This document shows positions 1 through 8,608 of a DNA stretch of 64,000 nt, one piece after another. The translations under genes and the position numbers were made by a program. Numbering within the stretch: position 1 is the first letter of the stretch; each line of letters opens with the position of its first letter. Origin of the DNA: Roseomonas populi (GTDB lineage Bacteria > Pseudomonadota > Alphaproteobacteria > Acetobacterales > Acetobacteraceae). The DNA lies in the NCBI RefSeq assembly GCF_024594815.1, contig NZ_JANJOU010000007.1:284237-348236 (forward strand), in the 5' to 3' direction. The notes under the pieces were generated by a model. The model was not told where the DNA came from. It searched no databases and saw only the letters and a program-made list of their open reading frames with translations.

Positions 1-738
1 GAGGCCGGGCGGGACGCGGATCCGCACCTCGATGTCGCGGCTCGCCGCCTCGGCCCGGAGTAGCCGCGCGGCGCGCTCGGCGACGGGGGCGAGCTCCACG
101 GGGCGCGGGTCCACCGCCGTGCGCCCCTCCTGCAGGACGGCGAAGCGCTGCACGTCCTCGATGAGGGCCAGCATGTGCTGCCCGCCCTCCGCGATGTCGT
201 TCACGAACTCGGCGTAGAGCTTGTGGCCCAGCGGGCCATGGGGCTGCATCTGGAGCAGCTCCGCAAATCCAAGCACGGCGTTCAGCGGGGTCCGCAGCTC
301 ATGGGTCACTTCGGCCAGGGCGCGTTCACGCCGCCGCACGGCGTTCATCGCCTCCTGCTGGGCGCCCCGGGCAGCGACAAGGGCGGTGTCGAGGCTCGCC
401 AAGGTCTCCTGCGCCGTCGTCATCAGGCGCCCCGCCATGTCCGGCAGCCCGACGGGCAGGTCAGGTAAGGATTCGTCGGCCTCGTAGGCCCGCAGCGCCA
501 CCTCGCTCAGCCGCACAGGGTCCAGCAGGGCCCGCATTCCAAGGAGGGAAAGGATGGTGCCGAGGAGGGTGGCCGCGAGCAGCACCCCGAGCAGGGTCCA
601 GTCGGCCGGCCGGTCTCGCAACAGGAGGAACAGCGCGCTGACCAGCGGCAGGTGGATCGCCAGGAAAGCGACCACGAAGAACTTCCCGAGATAGCCGAAG
701 GGAACACGGAGCCGGTGAAGCACGAAGTAGAGGGGCAT
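1..738 (-). CDS. Membrane sensor histidine kinase, C-terminus cut by window edge
   Basis: The frame opens with ATG at 738 and stays open to base 1, giving 246 residues; the ATP-binding domain lies outside the window. Residues about 20-40 and 48-68 are hydrophobic and look like two membrane helices with almost no periplasmic loop. A linker follows, then a HisKA dimerisation domain with the H-box THELRTPLNAV; His146 is the expected phospho-acceptor. Members of this family autophosphorylate and pass the phosphate to a response regulator; no regulator is visible here. The gene starts 34 nt after the patatin stop and reads the same way, so it may be the last gene of that unit. Signal and partner are unknown. 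Confidence 0.85.
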   Translation of the reverse strand, partial: MPLYFVLHRLRVPFGYLGKFFVVAFLAIHLPLVSALFLLLRDRPADWTLLGVLLAATLLGTILSLLGMRALLDPVRLSEVALRAYEADESLPDLPVGLPDMAGRLMTTAQETLASLDTALVAARGAQQEAMNAVRRRERALAEVTHELRTPLNAVLGFAELLQMQPHGPLGHKLYAEFVNDIAEGGQHMLALIEDVQRFAVLQEGRTAVDPRPVELAPVAERAARLLRAEAASRDIEVRIRVPPGL

Positions 739-772
739 GGCCCCGCTATTTACTTTAGGTTGTCCCGAGTGG

Positions 773-1870
773 TTACAGGAATCGCGCCCGCAGATCGACG
801 CTGTCCCGCTGCCCCAGCTTGCCCCGGTGTTCCGCCAGCCAAGCCTCGGCGGCAGCGCGGCCATCCTCGCGCAGCGTGCAAAGAAAATTCCAGTCGCCGT
901 TGTATTTGCTAGTCATTCCCAGTCGCCGCATCTTCTCCTCGTCCTCGATGAGGTGAATGTAGAGGCGCTGATACCGAGGGGGCTGCAACACTCCCTGGTC
1001 CACAAGTCGCTGGACGAATTCGATCGCCCGCATCTCGTACATAAGAGAGGCGTTGAAGCTGATCTCGTTCACCCTGGTCTCGATTTCCTGGACCGTACGG
1101 GGGATGTCCGGGCGGGAAATAGGGTTGATCCCGATCAGCACGATGTCCTGCGGGCTGCCCTGGCGCTCGTAGAGCGGCCAGAGTGCGGGGTTGCCGAGGA
1201 AACCACCGTCCCAGTAGGCCTCGCCGTCGATTTCCACAGCGCGGAACAGGTTGGGCAGGCAGGCCGAGGCGAGCAGCGAGTCGCGGGTCACCTCATGGCG
1301 GGAGAAGATCCGCGGCTTGCCGGTGCGGACATTCGTGGCGGCGACGTGCAGGTGGGGCGCGTTCGGATGGTGGCACAGCACGTCTAGGTCCAGCACCTCC
1401 TCCAGCACCCGCCGGAGCGGGTTCATCTCGATGGGGAAGGGGTTGAGCTGGTAGGGGGAGAAGAAGCGCGTCAGCGTGTCGAAGGTCTGCCAGGCCAGGC
1501 CGTGGCTGAGGTCCGGGCCCCAGATGAACTGCTCCAGCGGCGTGTTGCGGAGAGGGCTGAAGGCATAGCGTGAGCCGACAGCCTTCCAGAGACGGTCCAG
1601 CAGCGCTTTCGCCCCGTGGCGTCCGCCCTCCGCCATGCCCTGGGCGAAGGCAGCGCCGTTGAGGGCGCCAGCGGAGGCACCGGAGATGGCGGCGACCTGG
1701 ATCGACTCCTCCTCCAGAAGCTGCAGCAGGACGCCCCAGGTAAAGGCCCCGTGCGAGCCACCGCCCTGGAGGGCGAGGCTGATCCTGTGGGGCTCCGCCG
1801 GCCGAGCCACGGCCGGCGCGGCGGGCGTCCCCTCGATCGGGGGAAGCCCTTCCTTCCCGGCGGCAGTCAC
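773..1870 (-). CDS. Patatin-like phospholipase family protein
   Basis: A 365-aa serine acyl hydrolase of the patatin family. The glycine-rich oxyanion loop QGGGSHGAF is at residues 35-43, the nucleophile elbow GASAG at 64-68 (Ser66), and the second member of the catalytic dyad lies in DGG (Asp221). No signal peptide or membrane helix is seen, so it is probably cytoplasmic. It overlaps the 3-hydroxybutyrate dehydrogenase stop by 4 nt (ATGA), which suggests translational coupling. Patatins cleave acyl esters of lipids; the coupling hints at a link to hydroxybutyrate or polyhydroxyalkanoate turnover, but that is inference. The substrate cannot be read from sequence. Confidence 0.88.
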   Translation of the reverse strand: MTAAGKEGLPPIEGTPAAPAVARPAEPHRISLALQGGGSHGAFTWGVLLQLLEEESIQVAAISGASAGALNGAAFAQGMAEGGRHGAKALLDRLWKAVGSRYAFSPLRNTPLEQFIWGPDLSHGLAWQTFDTLTRFFSPYQLNPFPIEMNPLRRVLEEVLDLDVLCHHPNAPHLHVAATNVRTGKPRIFSRHEVTRDSLLASACLPNLFRAVEIDGEAYWDGGFLGNPALWPLYERQGSPQDIVLIGINPISRPDIPRTVQEIETRVNEISFNASLMYEMRAIEFVQRLVDQGVLQPPRYQRLYIHLIEDEEKMRRLGMTSKYNGDWNFLCTLREDGRAAAEAWLAEHRGKLGQRDSVDLRARFL

Positions 1871-2658
1871 GAAGCGGTCCAGGCCCCGTCGATGGAGAGG
1901 GCCGCGCCGTTCACCGCGCCGCTGTTCGGGCCACAGAGGTAGAGGGCCATTTGGGCCACCTCATCCACCTCTACCCAGCGCTTGCTCGGCTGCTTCTCCA
2001 GCAGGAAGTCTGTCAGCGCCGCCTCCTCGGAGACGCCGTGCTTCTGTGCCAGCGGCCCGACCTGGGCCTCCGCCAGGGGAGTCCGGACGAAGCCCGGGCA
2101 GATGGCGTTGCAGGTGATCGGGGTGCGGGCGACCTCGATCGCCACCGTCTTCGTGAGCCCGACCACCCCGTGCTTGGCCGCCACATAGGCTGCCTTGAAG
2201 GGCGAGGCGACGAGGCCGTGGGCGGAGGCGACGTTGACGATCCGCCCCCAATTCCGCGCCTTCATGCCGGGCAGCAGCGCCTTGATGGCGTGGAAGTTGG
2301 AGGAGAGATTGATGGCGAGGATGGCGTCCCACTTCGCGTCCGGGAACTCCTCGACCGGGGAGACGAACTGGATCCCGGCATTGTTCACCAGGATATCCAC
2401 CCGCCCGAGGGCGGCCTCCGCCTCCGTGCACATCTGCCGCACGCCTTCGGCCTTGGAGAGGTCGGCGCCGGAGTAGGGCGTCTCGCCCCCGGCGATGGCG
2501 GCGACCTCGCCGCGGGCGGCGGAGATGGCATCCGGCGTGCCGAATCCGTTCAGCATCACTTTCGCCCCTTCCCGCGCGAAGGCGAGCGCGATGCCGAGGC
2601 CGATGCCACTGGTGGAGCCGGTGACGAGGGCCGTGCGGCCCTCCAGGGACTTGCTCAA
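1867..2658 (-). CDS. bdhA: 3-hydroxybutyrate dehydrogenase
   Basis: A 263-aa short-chain dehydrogenase that would interconvert D-3-hydroxybutyrate and acetoacetate with NAD. Visible motifs are the TGSTSGIG nucleotide loop (13-20), NNAG (92-95) and the catalytic Ser145, Tyr158 and Lys162. Length and the C-terminal stretch ending in DGAWTAS fit 3-hydroxybutyrate dehydrogenases closely. It lies 36 nt downstream of the FAD oxidoreductase and overlaps the patatin gene by 4 nt, so the three probably form one transcript. The exact substrate within the short-chain dehydrogenases is inferred from overall likeness. Confidence 0.88.
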   Translation of the reverse strand: MSKSLEGRTALVTGSTSGIGLGIALAFAREGAKVMLNGFGTPDAISAARGEVAAIAGGETPYSGADLSKAEGVRQMCTEAEAALGRVDILVNNAGIQFVSPVEEFPDAKWDAILAINLSSNFHAIKALLPGMKARNWGRIVNVASAHGLVASPFKAAYVAAKHGVVGLTKTVAIEVARTPITCNAICPGFVRTPLAEAQVGPLAQKHGVSEEAALTDFLLEKQPSKRWVEVDEVAQMALYLCGPNSGAVNGAALSIDGAWTAS

Positions 2659-2694
2659 GGCAGGATCTCCAGGTTGTCGGGGCGCAGAGAACGC

Positions 2695-4056
2695 CTAGGG
2701 CAGGCGCTTCGCAATCCCCGCCACCCAGCGCAGGGCGGGGTTGGACAGGGCCGGCGCCCGGTGTTCCAGCGCCGCGCGGGCGATGCCGGCTGAAAGGGCA
2801 GGGTGGGGCAGGGGCGCACCGCCGAGCTCCGAGACAGGCCGCCCGAGGCCCATGGCGAGCATCCCCGCCATCTCCATGCCCCCCGGCGCGAGAAGCGACG
2901 CGCCCGCCAGACGCCCGCCCCCATCAACAAAGAGCGTCACCAGGCCCTCGCCGACATCCTCCGCCGCGCCGCGCGCCGTGTCGGCCAGCGGCCATCGCAG
3001 GCGCTGAGCCTCCCCGGCGGTGTTGCCGAGCTGGACCAGGGCAGGCTCGGTGCGAATCGCCCGAGTCGGCTCCGGAGCCGCGGCGGGGGTGGGCAGGCGA
3101 AAGAGCATGGAGCGCGCGAGCACCGCGACGTCGCCCGCGCCCGGCCGGCCGATCGCCCCGCCCGCGGCCCAGACCCGCCGGTTCCCGGCCACGCGAAGCC
3201 CGCCATCGACGGCCAGCGGGCCCTCAGCCCCGATTCCGGCGGCGATCAGGTCCAGCCCCGCCAGCCGCGGCACACGGCCCAGGGCGAGAAGGATGTGGGA
3301 GCCCTCGATCCGCGTGCCGTCCGCGAGCAGCAGGGCGAGTCCGTCGGCGGCGCGCTCCGCCCGCGCCGCCTCCACGCCTTCAACCAGGTTCACGCCGTCG
3401 CGCCGCAGGGCGCGAGCCACGCCCTCCACCATGTCGCGGTCGAAGCCGGGGGCCAGGGGCATGGGGGAGACGAGCGTCACCCGCGCGCCCAGTCGGGCGA
3501 GGGCCTGGGCCATCTCCAGCCCGAACGGCGCGCCGCCAAGGATGAGGAGGTGGTTGGGCCGGTCCTCAAGCTCGGGCAGCGTGTCCTCGGTGAGGTAGGG
3601 CAGCACCTCTAGCCCCTCCAGCGCGGCAACCACCGGCTGGGCGCCGGTCGCGATCACCGCGCGGCGGAAGGTCCATTCCCGCCCCGCCGCGCCCACCCGG
3701 TCCGGTCCGGCGAAGCGCGCCGCCCCGCGCACCATCTCGATTCCCATGGCCTCGAAGCGCGCCGGCGTCGAATCGGGTGCCGCGTCCGCGTCGGCCGCGG
3801 CGAGGTGGGTGCGGAGCGCCAGCCAGTCTACCGCAACCGGCCCCTCGCCGAGTCCGAAGCGCTGGGAATCCCGCATCAGCGCCGCGCGGGCGGCGAGGCC
3901 GCGCAGCGAGGCGGCGGTGATGGCGGGGTCCGGCGCCTCGCCACCCATGGCGCCGCGCTCGAAAAGGGTGACGCGCAAGCCGAGGGCGCGGGCGAGGGCG
4001 GCGATGCCCCGGCCTGCCTCGCCCGCGCCGATCACGGCGATGTCGGTTTCCGGCAT
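2695..4056 (-). CDS. Degenerate class I pyridine nucleotide-disulfide oxidoreductase-like FAD protein (no cysteines)
   Basis: A 453-aa protein with the layout of dihydrolipoamide dehydrogenase or mercuric reductase: an N-terminal FAD loop GAGEAG, an NAD-binding loop GGAPFGLEMA and a C-terminal dimerisation domain. The redox-active CxxxxC site is replaced by GGEAPDPAITAA, and no cysteine occurs anywhere in the protein. The usual FAD-binding AAGD reads AAGG. A disulfide reductase activity is therefore unlikely; a plain NAD(P)H oxidoreductase, electron carrier or decayed enzyme is possible. ATG at 4056 is preferred over the upstream start at 4107 because GGAGGG lies just before it and the FAD motif starts at once. 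It is the first gene of a minus-strand run with bdhA. Confidence 0.75.
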   Translation of the reverse strand: MPETDIAVIGAGEAGRGIAALARALGLRVTLFERGAMGGEAPDPAITAASLRGLAARAALMRDSQRFGLGEGPVAVDWLALRTHLAAADADAAPDSTPARFEAMGIEMVRGAARFAGPDRVGAAGREWTFRRAVIATGAQPVVAALEGLEVLPYLTEDTLPELEDRPNHLLILGGAPFGLEMAQALARLGARVTLVSPMPLAPGFDRDMVEGVARALRRDGVNLVEGVEAARAERAADGLALLLADGTRIEGSHILLALGRVPRLAGLDLIAAGIGAEGPLAVDGGLRVAGNRRVWAAGGAIGRPGAGDVAVLARSMLFRLPTPAAAPEPTRAIRTEPALVQLGNTAGEAQRLRWPLADTARGAAEDVGEGLVTLFVDGGGRLAGASLLAPGGMEMAGMLAMGLGRPVSELGGAPLPHPALSAGIARAALEHRAPALSNPALRWVAGIAKRLP

Positions 4057-4162
4057 GGTCCCTCCAGCGATGCGGCGCCCTCCGGCGATCGGGCTGGGCA
4101 GCGCCACGCATAACGCGATGCGGCGGGAAGGGTAGGGGCGTTCCGCGAAGGAAAGGCTTTGG

Positions 4163-4192
4163 TTGACGCGGGCGCGGGCGGCTTCCTATACA
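4163..4192 (+). promoter_or_regulatory. Probable sigma-70-type promoter of rpmH operon
   Basis: A -35 box TTGACG (4163-4168) and a -10 box TATACA (4187-4192) are separated by 18 bp. This would give a leader of roughly 150 nt before the rpmH GTG start. It is the best promoter match in the divergent gap 4057-4352 and points toward rpmH-rnpA-yidD-yidC-engB. Nothing else was recognised in that gap. Confidence 0.6.
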
Positions 4193-4352
4193 GCGCCACC
4201 CGCGCCGGGCGTCCCGCCGCGGCTGCCCGCGTCTGCCTCCTCCGCCACTCGGAGAGGCGGAAGGGGCGGCCGGGACCGCACTGGCCACCAGACCACCTCT
4301 TGCCGCCGCCCCAACGACCTGGGTGGCGGGCACTCAGACGGAGCGCCTTGCC

Positions 4353-4487
4353 GTGAAGCGTACCTACCAGCCCTCGAAGCTCGTCCGGAAGCGCCGGCAC
4401 GGGTTCCGCACCCGTATGGAGACGGTGGGCGGCCGCAAGGTGCTCGCCAACCGCCGCGCCAAGGGCCGCAAGAAGCTCTCCGCCTGA
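4353..4487 (+). CDS. rpmH: 50S ribosomal protein L34
   Basis: A 44-aa basic protein with the textbook L34 sequence: it opens [18 protein letters not shown] and continues through the conserved GGRKVL and [12 protein letters not shown] blocks. Translation starts at GTG. L34 is part of the large ribosomal subunit. The gene heads the classic rpmH-rnpA-yidD-yidC cluster and is 50 nt upstream of rnpA. It follows a good promoter at 4163-4192. Confidence 0.97.
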   Translation: MKRTYQPSKLVRKRRHGFRTRMETVGGRKVLANRRAKGRKKLSA

Positions 4488-4537
4488 GCAGCCCCTCCGG
4501 GGCGGCCTGATCCCATGCCCCGGAGACCGTTTCCCGC

Positions 4538-4873
4538 ATGAAGCTGCCCCGGATGAAGAAGCGGCGCGACTTCCTGCGCGCCGCCCAGCGCGGCAAGCGC
4601 GCTGCCCGGCCGGGGCTGGTGATCCAGGCCCTGCCGGACACGGGCGGCCCCATGCGCCTCGGCTTTACCGTCACGAAGAAGGTGGGCAACGCCGTGGTGC
4701 GGAATCGCACCAAGCGCCGCCTGCGCGAGGCCGCGCGCCTCGTGCTCGGCGCCGCCCCGCCCGAGGGCTGGGACATCGTGCTGATCGGCCGCGACGAGAC
4801 CCGCGGGCGTCCCTTCACGCAGCTCCAGGGTGACCTGCGCGGCGCGCTTCGACAGGCGGGCGTGCCGGCATGA
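4538..4873 (+). CDS. rnpA: Ribonuclease P protein component
   Basis: A 111-aa basic protein that binds the RNase P RNA and helps mature tRNA 5' ends. The RNR signature [15 protein letters not shown] is present at about residues 50-65, preceded by the conserved RLGFTVTKK strand. Length is normal for the family. ATG at 4538 is used; an internal ATG five codons on is possible. The stop overlaps the yidD start by 4 nt. Confidence 0.95.
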   Translation: MKLPRMKKRRDFLRAAQRGKRAARPGLVIQALPDTGGPMRLGFTVTKKVGNAVVRNRTKRRLREAARLVLGAAPPEGWDIVLIGRDETRGRPFTQLQGDLRGALRQAGVPA

Positions 4874-5127
4874 GCAGCTCCATCACGAGAAGCCCGGGCC
4901 TCGCCGCCGAGGCCCTGAAAATTGGCGTGCGCACCTACCAGTTCACGCTGCGCCCCTTCATCGGGGCGCATTGCCGTTTCCACCCGCATTGCAGTGCCTA
5001 CGCGATCGAGGCCCTGACGGAGCACGGCGCGCTGCGCGGCACCGCCATGACCGCCCGCCGCATCCTTCGCTGCAATCCCTGGCATCCCGGGGGCTATGAC
5101 CCGGTGCCCGCCGCCAAGACGAGCTGA
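4870..5127 (+). CDS. yidD: Membrane protein insertion efficiency factor YidD
   Basis: An 85-aa protein of the YidD family, which assists YidC-dependent insertion of membrane proteins at the inner face of the membrane. The family pattern is clear: an amphipathic N-terminus, then [15 protein letters not shown] and the C-terminal [14 protein letters not shown] with its three conserved cysteines. The start overlaps rnpA by 4 nt (ATGA), and yidC follows after 11 nt, the usual arrangement. Confidence 0.95.
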   Translation: MSSSITRSPGLAAEALKIGVRTYQFTLRPFIGAHCRFHPHCSAYAIEALTEHGALRGTAMTARRILRCNPWHPGGYDPVPAAKTS

Positions 5128-5138
5128 ACGCCGGACCG

Positions 5139-6896
5139 ATGGACAACAAGCGACTCCTTGCCGCGATCGCGATCTCGATCGGCATCCTGCTGCTCTTCGA
5201 CGTGTGGAACCGCCCCGCGCGCGAGGCGCAGCGGCAGGCCGCGCAGAACGTGCAGCAGAGCCAGACGACGGGCCAGCCGCTGCCCCAGGCCAACACCGCG
5301 CTGAACCCCGCGGGCGTGGCCAGCACCGGCCCGAACGACGGCGCACCCACCACGCCGGCCCCGCGCCTGCGGATCGAGAGCCCGCGCGTGCAGGGCAGCG
5401 TGAACCTGCGCGGCGCCCGCATCGACGATATGGTGCTGCGCGACTACCGCGAGACCATCCTGCCGGGCAGCCCGAATGTCCGCATCCTCGCCCCGCGCGA
5501 GGACAATGCTTCCTACTTCGCCCAGTGGGGCTGGACGGCCGCCGATGGCCGCACCGCCGTGCCCGGCCCGAACACGGACTGGACGGCCGAGGGCACGCTG
5601 ACGCCCTCCTCCCCCGTCACGCTGCGCTGGGATAACGGGCAGGGCCAGCGCTTCGAGATCGCGCTCTCCCTTGACGCCAACTTCATGGTGACGGCGGAGC
5701 AGCGCGTGGTGAACACGGGCACGGAGCCGGTGCAGCTCCTCCCCTGGGCCCGGGTGCGGCGCGAGCACACGCCGCAGGTGGCCGGCTACTACATCCTGCA
5801 CGAGGGCTTCGTCGGCGTGATCGACGGCCGCCTGCGCGAGTGGAAGTACGCCGACGCCAAGACCGAGGCGCAGCGCCGCAACGGCGCCCCCGCCTTCGAG
5901 GCCGATGGCCCCGGCGGCTGGGCCGGCTTCACCGACAAGTACTGGCTGGCCGCCGTGCTGCCCGCCGACCAGTCCGCCCCGAGCCACGCCGCCTTCCGCG
6001 CGACGCAGGAGGGCGGGCAGGACCGCTGGCAGGTGGACGTGGCCCCCACGGGCGCCATCACCGCCGCGCCCGGTGCCACCGCCGCCTATGCCACCCGCAT
6101 GTTCGCGGGGGCGAAAGAGGTGAAGCTGCTGGACGCCTACACGAACGACCTGCACATCAAGGACTTCTACTCGGCCGTGGATTTCGGCTGGTTCTGGTTC
6201 CTGACGAAGCCGTTCTTCTATGCGCTCGACTGGCTCTTCGGCGTGGTCGGCAACTTCGGCATCGCCATCCTGATCTTCACGGTGGCGCTGAAGGCCCTGT
6301 TCTTTCCGCTGGCCAGCAAGTCCTACCAGTCCATGGCCCGGATGAAGGCCCTGGGCCCGAAGATGCAGGAGATGAAGGAGCGCAACAAGGAAGACCCTGC
6401 GAAGATGCAGCAGGAGATGATGGCGCTCTACAAGGCGGAGAAGATCAATCCCGCCGCGGGCTGCCTGCCGATCCTGCTCCAGATTCCCGTCTTCTTCGCG
6501 CTCTACAAGGTGCTGTTCGTCACCATCGAGATGCGGCACGCGCCCTTCTTCGGCTGGATCCGCGACCTCTCGGCACCCGATCCGACGAACCTGTTCAACC
6601 TCTTCGGCCTGATCCCCTTCGATCCCCCGGCCTTCCTGCATATGCCGGCCTGGGCGATCATCATGGGCATCACGATGTACATCCAGTTCAAGCTGAACCC
6701 GACGCCGCCGGACCCGATCCAGGCGAAGCTGTTCAGCTTCATGCCGATCATCTTCACCTTCATGCTGGCCAGCTTCCCGGCCGGGCTGGTGATCTACTGG
6801 TCCTGGAACAACCTGCTCTCCGTGGCCCAGCAGTACTACATCAGCCGGCATGACCGGGAGACGCAGCGGCTGGAGAAGGCGGCGGCACGATCGTGA
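5139..6896 (+). CDS. yidC: Membrane protein insertase YidC
   Basis: A 585-aa Oxa1/YidC insertase of the Gram-negative type. The N-terminal helix MDNKRLLAAIAISIGILLLF is followed by a periplasmic domain (about residues 60-345) and the C-terminal core of five helices, with recognisable blocks such as NPAAGCLPILLQIPVFFALYK and the final SWNNLLSVAQQYYI. It inserts inner-membrane proteins alone or with Sec. It lies 11 nt after yidD, and its stop overlaps the engB GTG start by 4 nt. Confidence 0.97.
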   Translation: MDNKRLLAAIAISIGILLLFDVWNRPAREAQRQAAQNVQQSQTTGQPLPQANTALNPAGVASTGPNDGAPTTPAPRLRIESPRVQGSVNLRGARIDDMVLRDYRETILPGSPNVRILAPREDNASYFAQWGWTAADGRTAVPGPNTDWTAEGTLTPSSPVTLRWDNGQGQRFEIALSLDANFMVTAEQRVVNTGTEPVQLLPWARVRREHTPQVAGYYILHEGFVGVIDGRLREWKYADAKTEAQRRNGAPAFEADGPGGWAGFTDKYWLAAVLPADQSAPSHAAFRATQEGGQDRWQVDVAPTGAITAAPGATAAYATRMFAGAKEVKLLDAYTNDLHIKDFYSAVDFGWFWFLTKPFFYALDWLFGVVGNFGIAILIFTVALKALFFPLASKSYQSMARMKALGPKMQEMKERNKEDPAKMQQEMMALYKAEKINPAAGCLPILLQIPVFFALYKVLFVTIEMRHAPFFGWIRDLSAPDPTNLFNLFGLIPFDPPAFLHMPAWAIIMGITMYIQFKLNPTPPDPIQAKLFSFMPIIFTFMLASFPAGLVIYWSWNNLLSVAQQYYISRHDRETQRLEKAAARS

Positions 6897-7564
6897 GCGA
6901 TAGCGCGGACGCGGCGGCGGAGGAGGCCGCCCGGATCGAGGCGGGGCGCCTTCTCTTCGCGCGCCCCGTCAACTTCTTCTTCGCGGCCCAGAAGCTTGAG
7001 GGACTGCCCCCGGCCCAGGCGCCGGAGGTGGCCTTCTGCGGCCGCTCCAACGTGGGGAAGTCCTCCCTCATCAACGCGATCGCCGGGCATCACGGCCTGG
7101 CTCGCGTCTCCCACACGCCCGGGCGCACGCGGCAGCTGAACTTCTTCGCGGCCGGGGAGGGGACGGAAACGCCCCTGACCATCGTGGACATGCCGGGCTA
7201 CGGCTTCGCCCAGGCCAGCAAGGCCGTGAAGGCGGACTGGCAGGGGTTGATGTTCGACTACCTGCGCGGCCGCCCCACGCTGCGCCGGGTGATCTTGCTG
7301 ATGGACGCCCGGATCGAGACGAAGGACGGCGACCGGGCCGCCATGGACCTGCTGGGGGAGGCCGCCGTGCCCTTCCAGATCGTGCTGACCAAATCCGACG
7401 ACACCAAGCCCCTCTCCCGGCTGGAGAAGCGGCAGGCGGAGATGGCGGAGATCGTGCGGAAGCGCGTGGCGGCGCACCCGGTCGTCCTCACCACCTCCTC
7501 GAACAAGGGAACGGGCATTCCGGAGCTGCGCGCGGCCCTGGCGGAGATCGCCGCCGGCGGCTGA
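6893..7564 (+). CDS. engB: Ribosome biogenesis GTP-binding protein EngB (YihA/YsxC)
   Basis: A 223-aa small GTPase needed for assembly of the large ribosomal subunit. The P-loop GRSNVGKS is at residues 50-57, the G3 box is DMPGYG and the G4 box is TKSD. It starts with GTG in a GTGA overlap with the yidC stop, so it is translationally coupled to yidC. The yidC-engB order is typical of alphaproteobacteria. A GC-rich 155-nt gap then leads to argB. Confidence 0.95.
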   Translation: MSDSADAAAEEAARIEAGRLLFARPVNFFFAAQKLEGLPPAQAPEVAFCGRSNVGKSSLINAIAGHHGLARVSHTPGRTRQLNFFAAGEGTETPLTIVDMPGYGFAQASKAVKADWQGLMFDYLRGRPTLRRVILLMDARIETKDGDRAAMDLLGEAAVPFQIVLTKSDDTKPLSRLEKRQAEMAEIVRKRVAAHPVVLTTSSNKGTGIPELRAALAEIAAGG

Positions 7565-7616
7565 ACCGGGCCGTGCGGCGGGCGGCCCGCGCTGGCCCGT
7601 TCTTCGCAGGCCCGGG

Positions 7617-7645
7617 TTGACCGCCCCGGTCCGCCGCCCTTACCA
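7617..7645 (+). promoter_or_regulatory. Candidate promoter upstream of argB
   Basis: TTGACC (7617-7622) and TTACCA (7640-7645) are spaced by 17 bp, about 75 nt before the argB start. The -10 is imperfect, and the surrounding sequence is very GC-rich, so this is only a candidate. Confidence 0.35.
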
Positions 7646-7719
7646 CCCCGGCCCATGCGCGCGGCCCCGGGGCCACCCCGGCCGGGCGCGACCTGACGCG
7701 CCGCCTACAGGGACCGCCC

Positions 7720-8601
7720 ATGACCGACCCGCACGACCAGATGGCGATCCTCGCCGGCGCTCTGCCCTACCTGAAGCGCTACGACGATCAGATCATCGTC
7801 GTGAAGTACGGCGGCCACGCAATGGGCGAGGAGGACACAGCGCTGCGCTTCGGCCGCGACATCGCGTTGCTGGAGCAGGTGGGCGTGAACCCCGTGGTGG
7901 TCCATGGCGGCGGGCCGCAGATCAACGCCATGCTGAAGCGCCTGAACGTGCAGTCCACCTTCGTGAACGGGCTGCGCGTGACGGACGAGCAGATGGTGGA
8001 CGTGGTGGAGATGGTCCTCGCCGGGACCGTCAATAAACAGGTGGCCGAGGCAATCACCCGGGCGGGCGTGATCGCGGTCGGCATCTCCGGCAAGGACGGC
8101 AACCTGATCCGCGCCCGCAAGGCCGAGCGCACGGTGATCGACCCCGAGACGAAGCAGCCGCGGCCCCTGGACCTGGGCTATGTCGGGGAGCCGGCGGAGG
8201 TCGATACCAAGGTTCTGCGCCTGATGATCGGGGCAGACATCGTGCCCGTAGTGGCCCCCGTCGGCGTGGGCCCGGATGGCCAGACCTATAACATCAACGC
8301 GGATACCGTGGCCGGCGCGATCGCCGGCGCGCTGGGCGCCGTGCGGTTGCTGATGCTGACCGACGTGGCCGGCGTGCGCGGCCCGGACGGCAAGCACATC
8401 CCGGAGATGAGCGTGGCCGATGTGCGGGCGGGGATCGCCGAGGGCTGGATCTCGGCCGGCATGATCCCGAAGGTGGAGACCTGCATCTACGCCATAGAGA
8501 AGGGCGTGCAGGGCGCTGTGATCCTGGACGGCCGGGTGCCGCACGCGGTCCTGGCCGAGTTGTTTACCGAGGGCGGCGCGGGCACCCTTATCAAGGCCTG
8601 A
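7720..8601 (+). CDS. argB: Acetylglutamate kinase
   Basis: A 293-aa amino acid kinase that phosphorylates N-acetyl-L-glutamate in arginine synthesis. Seen in the sequence are [10 protein letters not shown] near the N-terminus, [11 protein letters not shown], and the C-terminal [20 protein letters not shown] block typical of ArgB. An N-terminal extension before the kinase core is consistent with the arginine-inhibited hexameric type, but regulation was not established. ATG at 7720 is the only sensible start. The gene converges on the DUF2336 gene with a 7-nt gap. Confidence 0.96.
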   Translation: MTDPHDQMAILAGALPYLKRYDDQIIVVKYGGHAMGEEDTALRFGRDIALLEQVGVNPVVVHGGGPQINAMLKRLNVQSTFVNGLRVTDEQMVDVVEMVLAGTVNKQVAEAITRAGVIAVGISGKDGNLIRARKAERTVIDPETKQPRPLDLGYVGEPAEVDTKVLRLMIGADIVPVVAPVGVGPDGQTYNINADTVAGAIAGALGAVRLLMLTDVAGVRGPDGKHIPEMSVADVRAGIAEGWISAGMIPKVETCIYAIEKGVQGAVILDGRVPHAVLAELFTEGGAGTLIKA

Positions 8602-8608
8602 ACTGGCA

